Below are positions 1 through 5,328 of a stretch of DNA of 5,328 nucleotides, in pieces (within the stretch, counting starts at the first letter, position 1; every line of letters begins with the position of its first letter). The notes below the pieces were generated by a model. The model was not told the origin of the DNA. It was given only the letters and a program-made list of their open reading frames with translations, and did not search any database. The DNA is from an uncultured Neisseria sp. (GTDB lineage: Bacteria > Pseudomonadota > Gammaproteobacteria > Burkholderiales > Neisseriaceae). The stretch is from positions 1 to 5,328 of the forward strand of contig CALFOA010000139.1 in the NCBI GenBank assembly GCA_937919795.1. The letters are read 5' to 3'. The translations under genes were made by a program, and so were the position numbers.

Positions 1-492
<492 letters not shown>

Positions 493-517
493 TTTGACAG
501 CCTATTCTCGGTATGGA

Positions 518-1954
518 TTAGTGGTGTTCGCTTTGAGCCACGGCAGGGATAACCGCATCAACCGGTTTACCCATGATGACGGTACGGTAAACGTTGTAAG
601 CCATTACGATCATACCGCTGAGATACAACAAACCACCCGCAAAACGAATCATGTAGAACGGCATGCTTTGTTTAACCGACTCAACAAAAGAATAAGTTAA
701 GGTACCATCGGTATTGAGTGCGCCCCACATCAGGCCTTGCATCACACCAGAAATCCACATAGAAGAGATGTACAGTACCACACCTACGGTAGCTACCCAG
801 AAATGCAATTCAACCAATTTGGTGCTGTACATTTCTTTGGTACCGAAAAGACGCGGAATCAAGTAGTACATAGAGCCGATGGTTACAAAACCCACCCAAC
901 CCAAGGCACCAGAATGTACGTGACCTACGGTCCAGTCGGTATAGTGGCTCAAGGCATTTACGGTTTTGATCGACATCATTGGACCTTCGAAGGTAGACAT
1001 ACCGTAGAAAGAGAGTGATACCACCAAGAATTTCAGAACAGGATCGGTACGCAGTTTATGCCATGCGCCGGACAAGGTCATGATACCGTTGATCATACCA
1101 CCCCAAGAAGGTGCAAACAGAATCAGCGAAAGTACCATACCCAGAGATTGAGTCCAGTCAGGCAGAGCGGTGTAATGCAAGTGGTGAGGACCTGCCCACA
1201 TATAAGTGAAAATCAGCGCCCAGAAGTCAACCACAGACAAACGATAAGAATAAACCGGACGGCCTGCTTGTTTCGGTACGAAGTAGTACATCATACCCAA
1301 GAAAGCTGCGGTTAAGAAGAAACCTACGGCATTGTGGCCATACCACCATTGCACCATCGCATCGATAGCACCCGAATAAATCGGGTAAGACCAGAACAAG
1401 CCTGAGGGAACTACCAAGTTATTGACGATGTGCAGCAGTGCTACCGCCAGAATAAAGGCACCGTAGAACCAGTTGGCCACATAAATGTGTTTGATTTTAC
1501 GTTTAGCAATGGTACCGAAGAATACAACGGCATAAGCGACCCATACCAAGGTAATCAGGATATCTACCGGCCAAGGTAATTCAGCATATTCTTTACCTTG
1601 GGTATAACCCAAAGGCAACAGAATAACCGCGCAAACGATAACTAACTGCCAACCCCAGAACGTGAAGGCCGGCAGGAAATTGCCGCCGAACAGACGGGTA
1701 TTACAGGTTCGCTGCACTACGTAATACGATGTAGCGAACAGACCACAACCACCAAACGCGAAAATCACCGCATTGGTATGCAAAGGACGGATACGGCCGA
1801 AGTGAAACCACGGACCGATGTTTGACAGGTCAAGTGCAGGCGCAAACAGCTGAGCGGCAGCAATCACGCCGACCAACATACCCACAATACCCCAAACTAC
1901 AGTCATGATGGCAAATTGGCGCACCACCTTGTAGTTATAAGTTTGCGTTTCCAT
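518..1954 (-). CDS. ccoN: Cytochrome c oxidase, cbb3-type, subunit I (CcoN), complete
   Basis: This is the catalytic haem-copper subunit of the high-affinity cbb3 terminal oxidase. It reduces O2 to water at the haem b3-CuB centre in the cytoplasmic membrane and pumps protons. The 478-residue length is normal for the family, with about 12 hydrophobic segments. Visible metal ligands: His59 in [10 protein letters not shown] (low-spin haem b), His207 in [10 protein letters not shown] (CuB), His257/His258 in AGPHHLHY (CuB), and His345 and His347 in [11 protein letters not shown] (haem b3 and low-spin haem b). Tyr251 in [10 protein letters not shown] fits the tyrosine that cross-links to a CuB histidine in cbb3 enzymes, and TFEGP (321-325) carries the conserved family glutamate. 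All key residues are present. The ATG at 1954 is supported by a good Shine-Dalgarno, GGAGA (1961-1965), seven bases upstream. It is the first gene of ccoNO and is transcribed away from the M61 peptidase gene. Upstream DNA holds an FNR-like box, which would fit microaerobic induction. Confidence 0.98.
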   Translation of the reverse strand: METQTYNYKVVRQFAIMTVVWGIVGMLVGVIAAAQLFAPALDLSNIGPWFHFGRIRPLHTNAVIFAFGGCGLFATSYYVVQRTCNTRLFGGNFLPAFTFWGWQLVIVCAVILLPLGYTQGKEYAELPWPVDILITLVWVAYAVVFFGTIAKRKIKHIYVANWFYGAFILAVALLHIVNNLVVPSGLFWSYPIYSGAIDAMVQWWYGHNAVGFFLTAAFLGMMYYFVPKQAGRPVYSYRLSVVDFWALIFTYMWAGPHHLHYTALPDWTQSLGMVLSLILFAPSWGGMINGIMTLSGAWHKLRTDPVLKFLVVSLSFYGMSTFEGPMMSIKTVNALSHYTDWTVGHVHSGALGWVGFVTIGSMYYLIPRLFGTKEMYSTKLVELHFWVATVGVVLYISSMWISGVMQGLMWGALNTDGTLTYSFVESVKQSMPFYMIRFAGGLLYLSGMIVMAYNVYRTVIMGKPVDAVIPAVAQSEHH

Positions 1955-2152
1955 GAAGATTCTCCATTAACATGGCAATTAACATCCAACGGGAAAGCCT
2001 TTCCTTCCTCTCGGACGGCAGCGGCAAGTACCCGATTTTTCTTAATTTAACACCGTTTTCCTAAGACCCGACTAAAGCAGGCGGAAGTTTAACTGGGGCA
2101 TTTTAAATCAAAACGCGCCGCACACCAAGACAAATCGGTGTAAAGCCGCAAT

Positions 2153-2161
2153 TTTATACCA
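2153..2161 (-). promoter_or_regulatory. Candidate extended -10 element for ccoN
   Basis: Read on the minus strand this is TGGTATAAA, a TG-n-TATAAA extended -10 with five of six matches to TATAAT. No good -35 box lies upstream at 17-18 bases, which extended -10 promoters can tolerate. A start here would give a ccoN leader of about 190 bases. It competes with the FNR-box-linked -10 at 2194-2199, and the sequence alone cannot decide which is used. Confidence 0.35.
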
Positions 2162-2193
2162 TCAACACGTTGCCTTTCCGCTGATTTTGTAAG

Positions 2194-2199
2194 AGTATA
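2194..2199 (-). promoter_or_regulatory. Candidate -10 element for ccoN downstream of the FNR-like box
   Basis: The minus strand reads TATACT, five of six matches to TATAAT. It begins 20 bases downstream of the FNR-like core at 2220-2233. That would centre the palindrome near -39.5 to -41.5 relative to transcription start, the classical position for FNR activation from a site overlapping the -35 region. Transcription would start near 2187, leaving an unusually long ccoN leader of about 230 bases. The element is visible in the sequence, but its use is inferred. Confidence 0.4.
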
Positions 2200-2218
2200 G
2201 ATTTTAGTCTGAGCTTTA

Positions 2219-2234
2219 TTTGACGAATGTCAAA
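2219..2234. promoter_or_regulatory. FNR-box-like palindrome in the ccoN upstream region
   Basis: TTTGAC-GAAT-GTCAAA is a perfect inverted repeat with 6-base arms and a 4-base spacer. The core TTGAC-N4-GTCAA matches eight of ten specified positions of the FNR/ANR consensus TTGAT-N4-ATCAA and has the right spacing. FNR-type regulators are known to control cbb3 oxidase operons in several proteobacteria. The site lies 266 bases upstream of the ccoN ATG and 45 bases upstream of the M61 gene ATG. A minus-strand TATACT at a suitable distance favours ccoN as the target. Another dimeric repressor, for example a MarR-type protein, could also bind such a palindrome. Confidence 0.5.
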
Positions 2235-2278
2235 CAGCTCCAAAATCACAAACAAATCTTAACAAATAGGCCGTTTTT

Positions 2279-4036
2279 ATGTTGCATTACACTCTACAAG
2301 CAGATCCTTTGAGCCATCAATGGCAGATTGAGCTGACTTTCGAGCAGCCCGCCCCTATCGCTTCGGTTTTATCGCTGGCCAACTGGGTTCCCGGCAGCTA
2401 TATGATTCGCGATTTCGCCCGCCATATCGTGAACATTGAAGCAGAATGTAACAGCCAACCAGAAACCCTGATGCAACACAATAAAAACACTTGGCATACC
2501 ACTCCAAAGGCCGGCAAATGGATCATCCGCTACACCGTTTATGCCAATGATTTATCGGTACGCGGCTCTTTTCTAAACCACGAACGCGCTTTCTTCGACG
2601 GCGCTTGTTTGTTTCTCAAAGTAGAAGGCCTGTCTGAACACACCCACCGTGTGAGCCTGCGCAATTTGCCAGCCGACTGGCAAGTCGCCACCACCCTACC
2701 CACTCTTTCCACATCGGAACACGAATTTTCTGCGCCTTCTTATGCCGAGTTAATTGATCATCCATTCGAAATCGGGCACTTGGAAATTTTGTCGTTCCAA
2801 GCCAACGGCATCCCGCACCGCATCGCCTTATCCGGCCACTATGCCGATTTCGACCGCGAACGCTTGTTGCAGGATGTGGAAAAAATCTGCGCAACCGCCT
2901 TGCAGATGTTCCCCGCGCCGGCACCGTTTTCCGAATATCTGTTTATGCTCTTCCTCGGCGACCGCGTTTACGGCGGCCTCGAACACCTCAGCAGTACCGC
3001 GCTGATGGCCGATCATCGCAGCCTGCCCGCGCGTGGCATCAAAGCGGCCGATGATGCTTATACCGAACTGCTCGGCCTGTTTGCTCACGAATATTTCCAC
3101 GCCTGGAACGTGAAATCCATCAAACCGGCGGCCTTTCAGCCTTATCTTTTAGACAGCGAAAGCCACACCGAGTTGCTATGGGCATTTGAAGGCATCACCT
3201 CTTATTATGATGATTTATTATTAGTGAGAAGCGGTGTGATCAGCCCGGATGCCTATCTGAAACTACTGGCCAACAACCTCACCCGCGTTCAACAAGGCAG
3301 CGGCCGCTTGAAGCAAACGCTGGCGCAATCGAGCTTCACCGCCTGGACCAAGTATTACAAACAGGATGAAAACAGCCCCAATGCCATCGTGAGCTATTAC
3401 CAGAAAGGCGCGCTGGCAGCGCTCTGCTTGGATTTACTGATCCGCGAGCAAACTCAACAACAATACAGCCTCGACAGCGTGATGCAGGCGCTGTATCAAG
3501 ACTGGCTGAAAAACGGCAAAGGTTTGCAGGAAAACGAATGGCAGCGCCGTGCCGAAGAAGTTACCGGATTGAATTTGGAAGACTTTTTTCAAGAAGCCAT
3601 TTTCAGTACCCGTGATTTACCGTTAAATGCCTGTCTGAAAACCGCCGGTGTCGATTTACGCTGGCTGCCCGCCGCACGCGGCAACGGCGGCAATGTGGTG
3701 AGCGAATTTCCTGCCAAAAGCAGCGTAGCCGACTTCGGCGCCCGTTTCAAACAAAACGGCGACAGCATCACCCTCACCCACGTATTCAACCACGGCAGCG
3801 CCGAATGCGCCGGTTTATCGGCACAAGACCGCGTCGTTGCGCTCAACGGCTTTCAATGCAGCGAATTCGACAAACTCTGGCAACGGTTTGCCGTCGGCGA
3901 TTGCGTTAGCGTACACTATTTCCGCCACGGCTATTTACTGCAAACCGAATTAAGCGTACAAACCGCAGCCGCCGATACCGCTTATTTGAAAGTTGAAGAT
4001 AAGGCTTTATTAAATCATTGGCTGCAAAGCAAATAA
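2279..4036 (+). CDS. M61-family metallo-aminopeptidase (glycyl aminopeptidase-like) with C-terminal PDZ domain
   Basis: This is a zinc peptidase of MEROPS family M61, whose characterised member is the glycyl aminopeptidase of Sphingomonas. It probably removes N-terminal residues from peptides. It has 585 residues and no signal peptide or membrane segment, so it is probably cytoplasmic. The N-terminal part (about 1-160) is the beta-rich family domain, with the conserved NWVPGSYMIRDFARH at 35-49. The catalytic domain carries GGLEHLSS (232-239, exopeptidase-type substrate motif) and HEYFHAWNVKSIKP (270-283), an HExxH zinc site with His270, Glu271 and His274. LLWAFEGITSYYDD (299-312) follows, with Glu304 as the likely third zinc ligand. 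Residues about 495-560 form a PDZ domain containing the GLSAQDRVVALNG signature. All catalytic residues are intact. The ATG is preceded by a weak Shine-Dalgarno (AGG, eight bases away). Two DNA uptake sequences lie inside the reading frame. The gene is followed after 57 bases by the small DUF442 gene on the same strand. The exact substrate is unknown. Confidence 0.93.
   Translation: MLHYTLQADPLSHQWQIELTFEQPAPIASVLSLANWVPGSYMIRDFARHIVNIEAECNSQPETLMQHNKNTWHTTPKAGKWIIRYTVYANDLSVRGSFLNHERAFFDGACLFLKVEGLSEHTHRVSLRNLPADWQVATTLPTLSTSEHEFSAPSYAELIDHPFEIGHLEILSFQANGIPHRIALSGHYADFDRERLLQDVEKICATALQMFPAPAPFSEYLFMLFLGDRVYGGLEHLSSTALMADHRSLPARGIKAADDAYTELLGLFAHEYFHAWNVKSIKPAAFQPYLLDSESHTELLWAFEGITSYYDDLLLVRSGVISPDAYLKLLANNLTRVQQGSGRLKQTLAQSSFTAWTKYYKQDENSPNAIVSYYQKGALAALCLDLLIREQTQQQYSLDSVMQALYQDWLKNGKGLQENEWQRRAEEVTGLNLEDFFQEAIFSTRDLPLNACLKTAGVDLRWLPAARGNGGNVVSEFPAKSSVADFGARFKQNGDSITLTHVFNHGSAECAGLSAQDRVVALNGFQCSEFDKLWQRFAVGDCVSVHYFRHGYLLQTELSVQTAAADTAYLKVEDKALLNHWLQSK
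2627..2638 (+). repeat. DNA uptake sequence variant inside the M61 gene (11 of 12)
   Basis: GGCCTGTCTGAA differs from the local DUS TGCCTGTCTGAA only at the first base. It is in frame and encodes Gly117-Leu-Ser-Glu120. The variant first base keeps a glycine codon where the consensus T would give cysteine. The inner core CTGTCTGAA is intact. Confidence 0.7.
3628..3639 (+). repeat. DNA uptake sequence inside the M61 gene (exact)
   Basis: TGCCTGTCTGAA is an exact copy of the 12-mer found four times in this window. It starts at the third base of the Asn450 codon and spans Ala-Cys-Leu-Lys (451-454), in the linker between the catalytic domain and the PDZ domain, where sequence constraint is probably low. 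DUS copies mark DNA for uptake by the ComP pilin receptor in Neisseriaceae. Confidence 0.85.
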
Positions 4037-4046
4037 TCTTTATTTT

Positions 4047-4058
4047 TTCAGACAGGCA
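4047..4058 (-). repeat. Single DNA uptake sequence between the M61 and DUF442 genes
   Basis: TTCAGACAGGCA on the plus strand is the exact reverse complement of the local DUS. It sits 10 bases after the M61 stop codon. It has no inverted partner nearby, so it should not form a terminator hairpin despite the T-rich tract just before it. Transcription could therefore continue into the next gene. The rest of this 57-base spacer is AT-rich and contains TAATAT at 4069-4074, a poor -10 candidate without a clear -35. Confidence 0.85.
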
Positions 4059-4093
4059 TTTTCATTTTTAATATTCAACAAGGAAGTAATAGC

Positions 4094-4516
4094 ATGACCA
4101 TCCACCGCTTAACCGAAAAACTGTATATTTCTCCGCAAATCAGCCCTGCCGATGCCGCCGAAGCCGCCAAACTCGGCATCCGCAACGTGATCTGCAACCG
4201 CCCGGACGGCGAAGAACCCGATCAACCCACCGCCCAACAAGCCATAGACTGGTTGGCCGATGCCGGTATTCAGTCATTCCATCACCAGCCGATAGTCGCC
4301 CCCCAAGCCAATGCCAATGATGCCCGCCAGTTCGCCGCGCAACTGGAAGCCGCCGAGGGCGCCGTGCTCGCCTATTGCCGCACCGGTACCCGTTCATCAT
4401 TATTGTGGGCGATTGGACAAGTGCAAGCCGGCCGCAACGCCTCTGAAGTAGTAGCCGAAGTCCAGCAAAAAACTGGTTTGGATTTAAGCCCGTTCGCCGC
4501 CAAACTGGTACCTTGA
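4094..4516 (+). CDS. DUF442 / TIGR01244-family protein (rhodanese- or dual-specificity-phosphatase-like)
   Basis: This is a 140-residue cytoplasmic single-domain protein of the Blh-like family, variously annotated as 'sulfur transferase' or 'phosphatase'. Its N-terminal half has the family hallmarks: LTEKLYISPQI (6-16) and GIRNVICNRPDGEEPDQP (28-45). The active-site loop is AYCRTGTRSSLLWA (93-106), with Cys95 as nucleophile and Arg100 closing the loop. That makes CX4R, the rhodanese loop length, rather than the CX5R of classical tyrosine phosphatases. From memory, a meningococcal member, NMA1982, was crystallised and described as a non-classical phosphatase; the substrate of the family remains unclear. 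The ATG is supported by AAGGA (4080-4084) nine bases upstream. It lies 57 bases downstream of the M61 peptidase gene on the same strand and ends 12 bases before a strong terminator, so it is probably the last gene of a two-gene transcript. Family assignment is secure; function is not. Confidence 0.9.
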   Translation: MTIHRLTEKLYISPQISPADAAEAAKLGIRNVICNRPDGEEPDQPTAQQAIDWLADAGIQSFHHQPIVAPQANANDARQFAAQLEAAEGAVLAYCRTGTRSSLLWAIGQVQAGRNASEVVAEVQQKTGLDLSPFAAKLVP

Positions 4517-4528
4517 TTTGCTATAAAC

Positions 4529-4571
4529 GATAAAAAGCCGACGCAGCATTATTCTGCGTCGGCTTTTTATC
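4529..4571 (+). terminator. Strong intrinsic terminator after the DUF442 gene
   Basis: A perfect 18-bp inverted repeat (arms 4529-4546 and 4554-4571) has a 7-base loop, CATTATT. The GC-rich core GCCGACGCAG pairs with CTGCGTCGGC and is followed by TTTTTATC. It begins 12 bases after the TGA at 4514-4516. The A-tract in the 5' arm gives a T-tract on the opposite strand, so it could work in both directions and act as a back-up for the convergent gpmA transcript. Confidence 0.93.
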
Positions 4572-4633
4572 TTGTGCGCATTTGTTTAAAAAAACTTTTT
4601 TAATCAACCACTTTAACCCCAAACCACTTTATC

Positions 4634-4713
4634 CGTCATACTCGGGCTTGACCCGAGTATCTCCAACATTTCCTAGTACGCAAAAGATACTCGGGTCAAG
4701 CCCGAGTATGACG
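4634..4713. repeat. Nested inverted repeat, REPIN- or dRS3-like element
   Basis: Two perfectly complementary 28-base arms (4634-4661 and 4686-4713) flank a 24-base centre. Outer ends are CGTCAT and ATGACG. Each arm is itself a hairpin, ATACTCGGG-CTTGA-CCCGAGTAT, with 9-bp stems and a 5-base loop. Two inverted copies of a short palindromic unit form the architecture of REPINs, which are mobilised by RAYT (TnpA-REP) transposases. It also recalls the neisserial dRS3 repeat (ATTCCC-N8-GGGAAT, often preceded by GTC), although the sequence differs. There is no coding content. It lies between two terminators where insertion would be harmless. The structure is certain; the classification is inferred. 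Confidence 0.75.
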
Positions 4714-4727
4714 TTCTTTAATAACAA

Positions 4728-4772
4728 AATGCCTGTCTGAAAACTCACTTCGTTCGTTTTCAGACAGGCATT
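4728..4772 (-). terminator. Inverted DNA uptake sequence pair, probable gpmA terminator
   Basis: Two exact DUS copies (4730-4741 plus, 4759-4770 minus) face each other inside a 17-bp perfect inverted repeat (arms 4728-4744 and 4756-4772) with an 11-base loop. Read on the minus strand, the stem starts 27 bases after the gpmA stop codon and ends in a short T-rich run, ATTTTGTTATT. This suits termination of gpmA. The plus-strand side reads CATTCTTTACTT and is a poorer U-tract. Paired DUS serving as terminators are well known in Neisseria. Confidence 0.85.
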
Positions 4773-4799
4773 CTTTACTTCAATATCAATCAACAATCA

Positions 4800-5328
4800 T
4801 TACAGATAAAACTTCTCAATCACTTTCAGATTGTCATCCAATTTGTAAACCAACGGTTGGCCGGTGGGGATTTCCAAAGCCATGATGTCGTCGTCGGAAA
4901 TGCCTTCGATGTGTTTGGCCAGCGCGCGCAGGCTGTTGCCGTGGGCGGCTACCAGTACGCGTTTGCCGCTGATGATGGCGGGGGCGATTTGGTCTTCCCA
5001 GAACGGCAATACGCGCTCGAGGGTTACTTTCAGGTTTTCACCGTCCGGCACCACATCGGCCGGCAGGTTGGCGTAACGGCGGTCTTTATGGGCGGAAAAT
5101 TCGTCATTAGCATCCAGCAGCGGCGGCAGGGTGTCGTAGCTGCGGCGCCAGATGTGCACTTGCTCGTCGCCATATTTTTCGGCGGTTTGTTTTTTGTCCA
5201 TGCCTTGCAGTTGGCCGTAGTGGCGTTCGTTCAGGCGCCAGGTTTTGATTTGCGGCACGAATAGTTGGTCGGACTCTTCCAGCACGATGTTGCAGGTTTT
5301 GATGGCGCGGGTGAGCACGGAAGTGAAG
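4800..5328 (-). CDS. gpmA: 2,3-bisphosphoglycerate-dependent phosphoglycerate mutase, 5' end cut by window edge
   Basis: GpmA interconverts 3-phosphoglycerate and 2-phosphoglycerate in cytosolic glycolysis and gluconeogenesis. The visible part is the C-terminal 175 residues, from [12 protein letters not shown] to the end VIEKFYL. Full-length neisserial GpmA has about 227 residues, so about 52 are missing, including the phospho-histidine motif RHGQSEWN. Visible landmarks: LTRAIKT with its substrate-binding arginine, [11 protein letters not shown] with the active-site glutamate, [11 protein letters not shown], and [16 protein letters not shown] with the second catalytic histidine. A GTG at 5318-5316 could be taken as a start, but it is an internal valine: the conserved F-T-S precedes it in frame and the frame remains open to the edge. 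The gene converges on the DUF442 gene and is followed by the paired-DUS terminator. The identification is very secure. Confidence 0.96.
   Translation of the reverse strand, partial: FTSVLTRAIKTCNIVLEESDQLFVPQIKTWRLNERHYGQLQGMDKKQTAEKYGDEQVHIWRRSYDTLPPLLDANDEFSAHKDRRYANLPADVVPDGENLKVTLERVLPFWEDQIAPAIISGKRVLVAAHGNSLRALAKHIEGISDDDIMALEIPTGQPLVYKLDDNLKVIEKFYL

Larger units (their letters stand above)
1955..2278. other. Divergent intergenic region between ccoN and the M61 peptidase gene
   Basis: These 324 bases contain no convincing protein gene on either strand. They are AT-rich relative to the flanking genes, especially at 2041-2060 and 2151-2278. They hold the ccoN Shine-Dalgarno, two minus-strand promoter candidates, an FNR-like palindrome and a weak Shine-Dalgarno (AGG at 2268-2270, eight bases before ATG) for the plus-strand gene. 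A short palindrome, GGAAAGCCTTTCC (1992-2004), and a weak ACACC/GGTGT inverted repeat around 2122-2141 lie in the presumed ccoN leader. Neither is strong enough to call a regulatory RNA structure. I see no convincing sigma-70 promoter for the plus-strand gene: TTGACG at 2220-2225 resembles a -35 box, but no good -10 follows at the right distance. Confidence 0.8.

Noticed and set aside
2023..2035. GACGGCA region, which on the minus strand reads TGCCGTCCGAG and resembles a DUS
   Set aside because: It breaks the essential core (CCGAG instead of CTGAA) and matches neither the local nor the standard dialect.
2616..3846. Antisense and alternative-frame open frames within the M61 gene
   Set aside because: They are shadows of a complete, motif-rich reading frame, with arginine- and serine-rich compositions typical of such frames.
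4140..4400. Minus-strand open frame opposite the DUF442 gene
   Set aside because: Arginine- and glycine-rich shadow of the real gene, with no family resemblance.
4586..4602. A7-C-T6 near-palindrome (AAAAAAACTTTTTT)
   Set aside because: It lacks a usable loop and a GC core. Probably simple AT-rich spacer.
4606..4631. AACCACTTTA direct repeat (4606-4615 and 4622-4631)
   Set aside because: Ten bases repeated at 16-base spacing in low-complexity AT-rich DNA. No sign of a binding-site array or target duplication.
4627..4720. CTTTA on both sides of the REPIN-like element as a target-site duplication
   Set aside because: The copies sit two bases outside the arms, are only 5 bases long and AT-rich, and REP-type elements are not expected to make target duplications.
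4857..5264. Plus-strand open frames opposite gpmA
   Set aside because: They are antisense to a clearly conserved enzyme and have no supporting start signal.
5316..5318. GTG as a possible start of a 172-residue gpmA
   Set aside because: It is an internal valine of the conserved [11 protein letters not shown] stretch. The frame is open to the window edge and the protein would lack its phospho-histidine motif.

Overview
The window looks like ordinary core chromosome of a Neisseria-type betaproteobacterium (family Neisseriaceae). Two observations support this. The proteins read as typical neisserial CcoN, CcoO and GpmA. The DNA also carries the 12-mer TGCCTGTCTGAA four times exactly and once with one mismatch. 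This is a dialect of the neisserial DNA uptake sequence (DUS); I recall it as the 'TG-wad' form described for Neisseria wadsworthii-like species. The common meningococcal/gonococcal core GCCGTCTGAA does not occur, so the source is probably not one of the classic human pathogens.

Layout. Positions 1-1954, minus strand, hold the start of a cbb3-type cytochrome oxidase operon: complete ccoN (518-1954), then ccoO (1-492), which runs off the left edge. Together they encode the haem-copper catalytic subunit and the membrane-anchored monohaem cytochrome c of the high-affinity terminal oxidase. Positions 1955-2278 form a 324-base divergent intergenic region. It holds an FNR-box-like palindrome, minus-strand promoter-like elements and a long leader for ccoN. 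Positions 2279-4036, plus strand, encode an M61-family metallo-aminopeptidase with a C-terminal PDZ domain. It is followed after 57 bases by a small DUF442/TIGR01244 phosphatase/sulfurtransferase-like protein (4094-4516), probably in one transcript that ends at a strong terminator (4529-4571). Positions 4800-5328, minus strand, hold the 3' three-quarters of gpmA (phosphoglycerate mutase), converging on the small gene.

The convergent spacer 4517-4799 is the most structured DNA here. It stacks three perfect inverted repeats: an 18-bp-stem terminator, a 28-bp-arm nested palindrome resembling a REPIN or dRS3-type repeat doublet, and a head-to-head DUS pair with a 17-bp stem that probably terminates gpmA.

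The genes work in separate processes (microaerobic respiration, peptide turnover, glycolysis/gluconeogenesis and an unassigned enzyme). I found no evidence for a new multi-gene system, defence island, CRISPR array, tRNA or rRNA. The points worth a second look are the REPIN-like element, the DUS dialect and its codon-constrained variant, and the possible oxygen-responsive control site upstream of ccoN.
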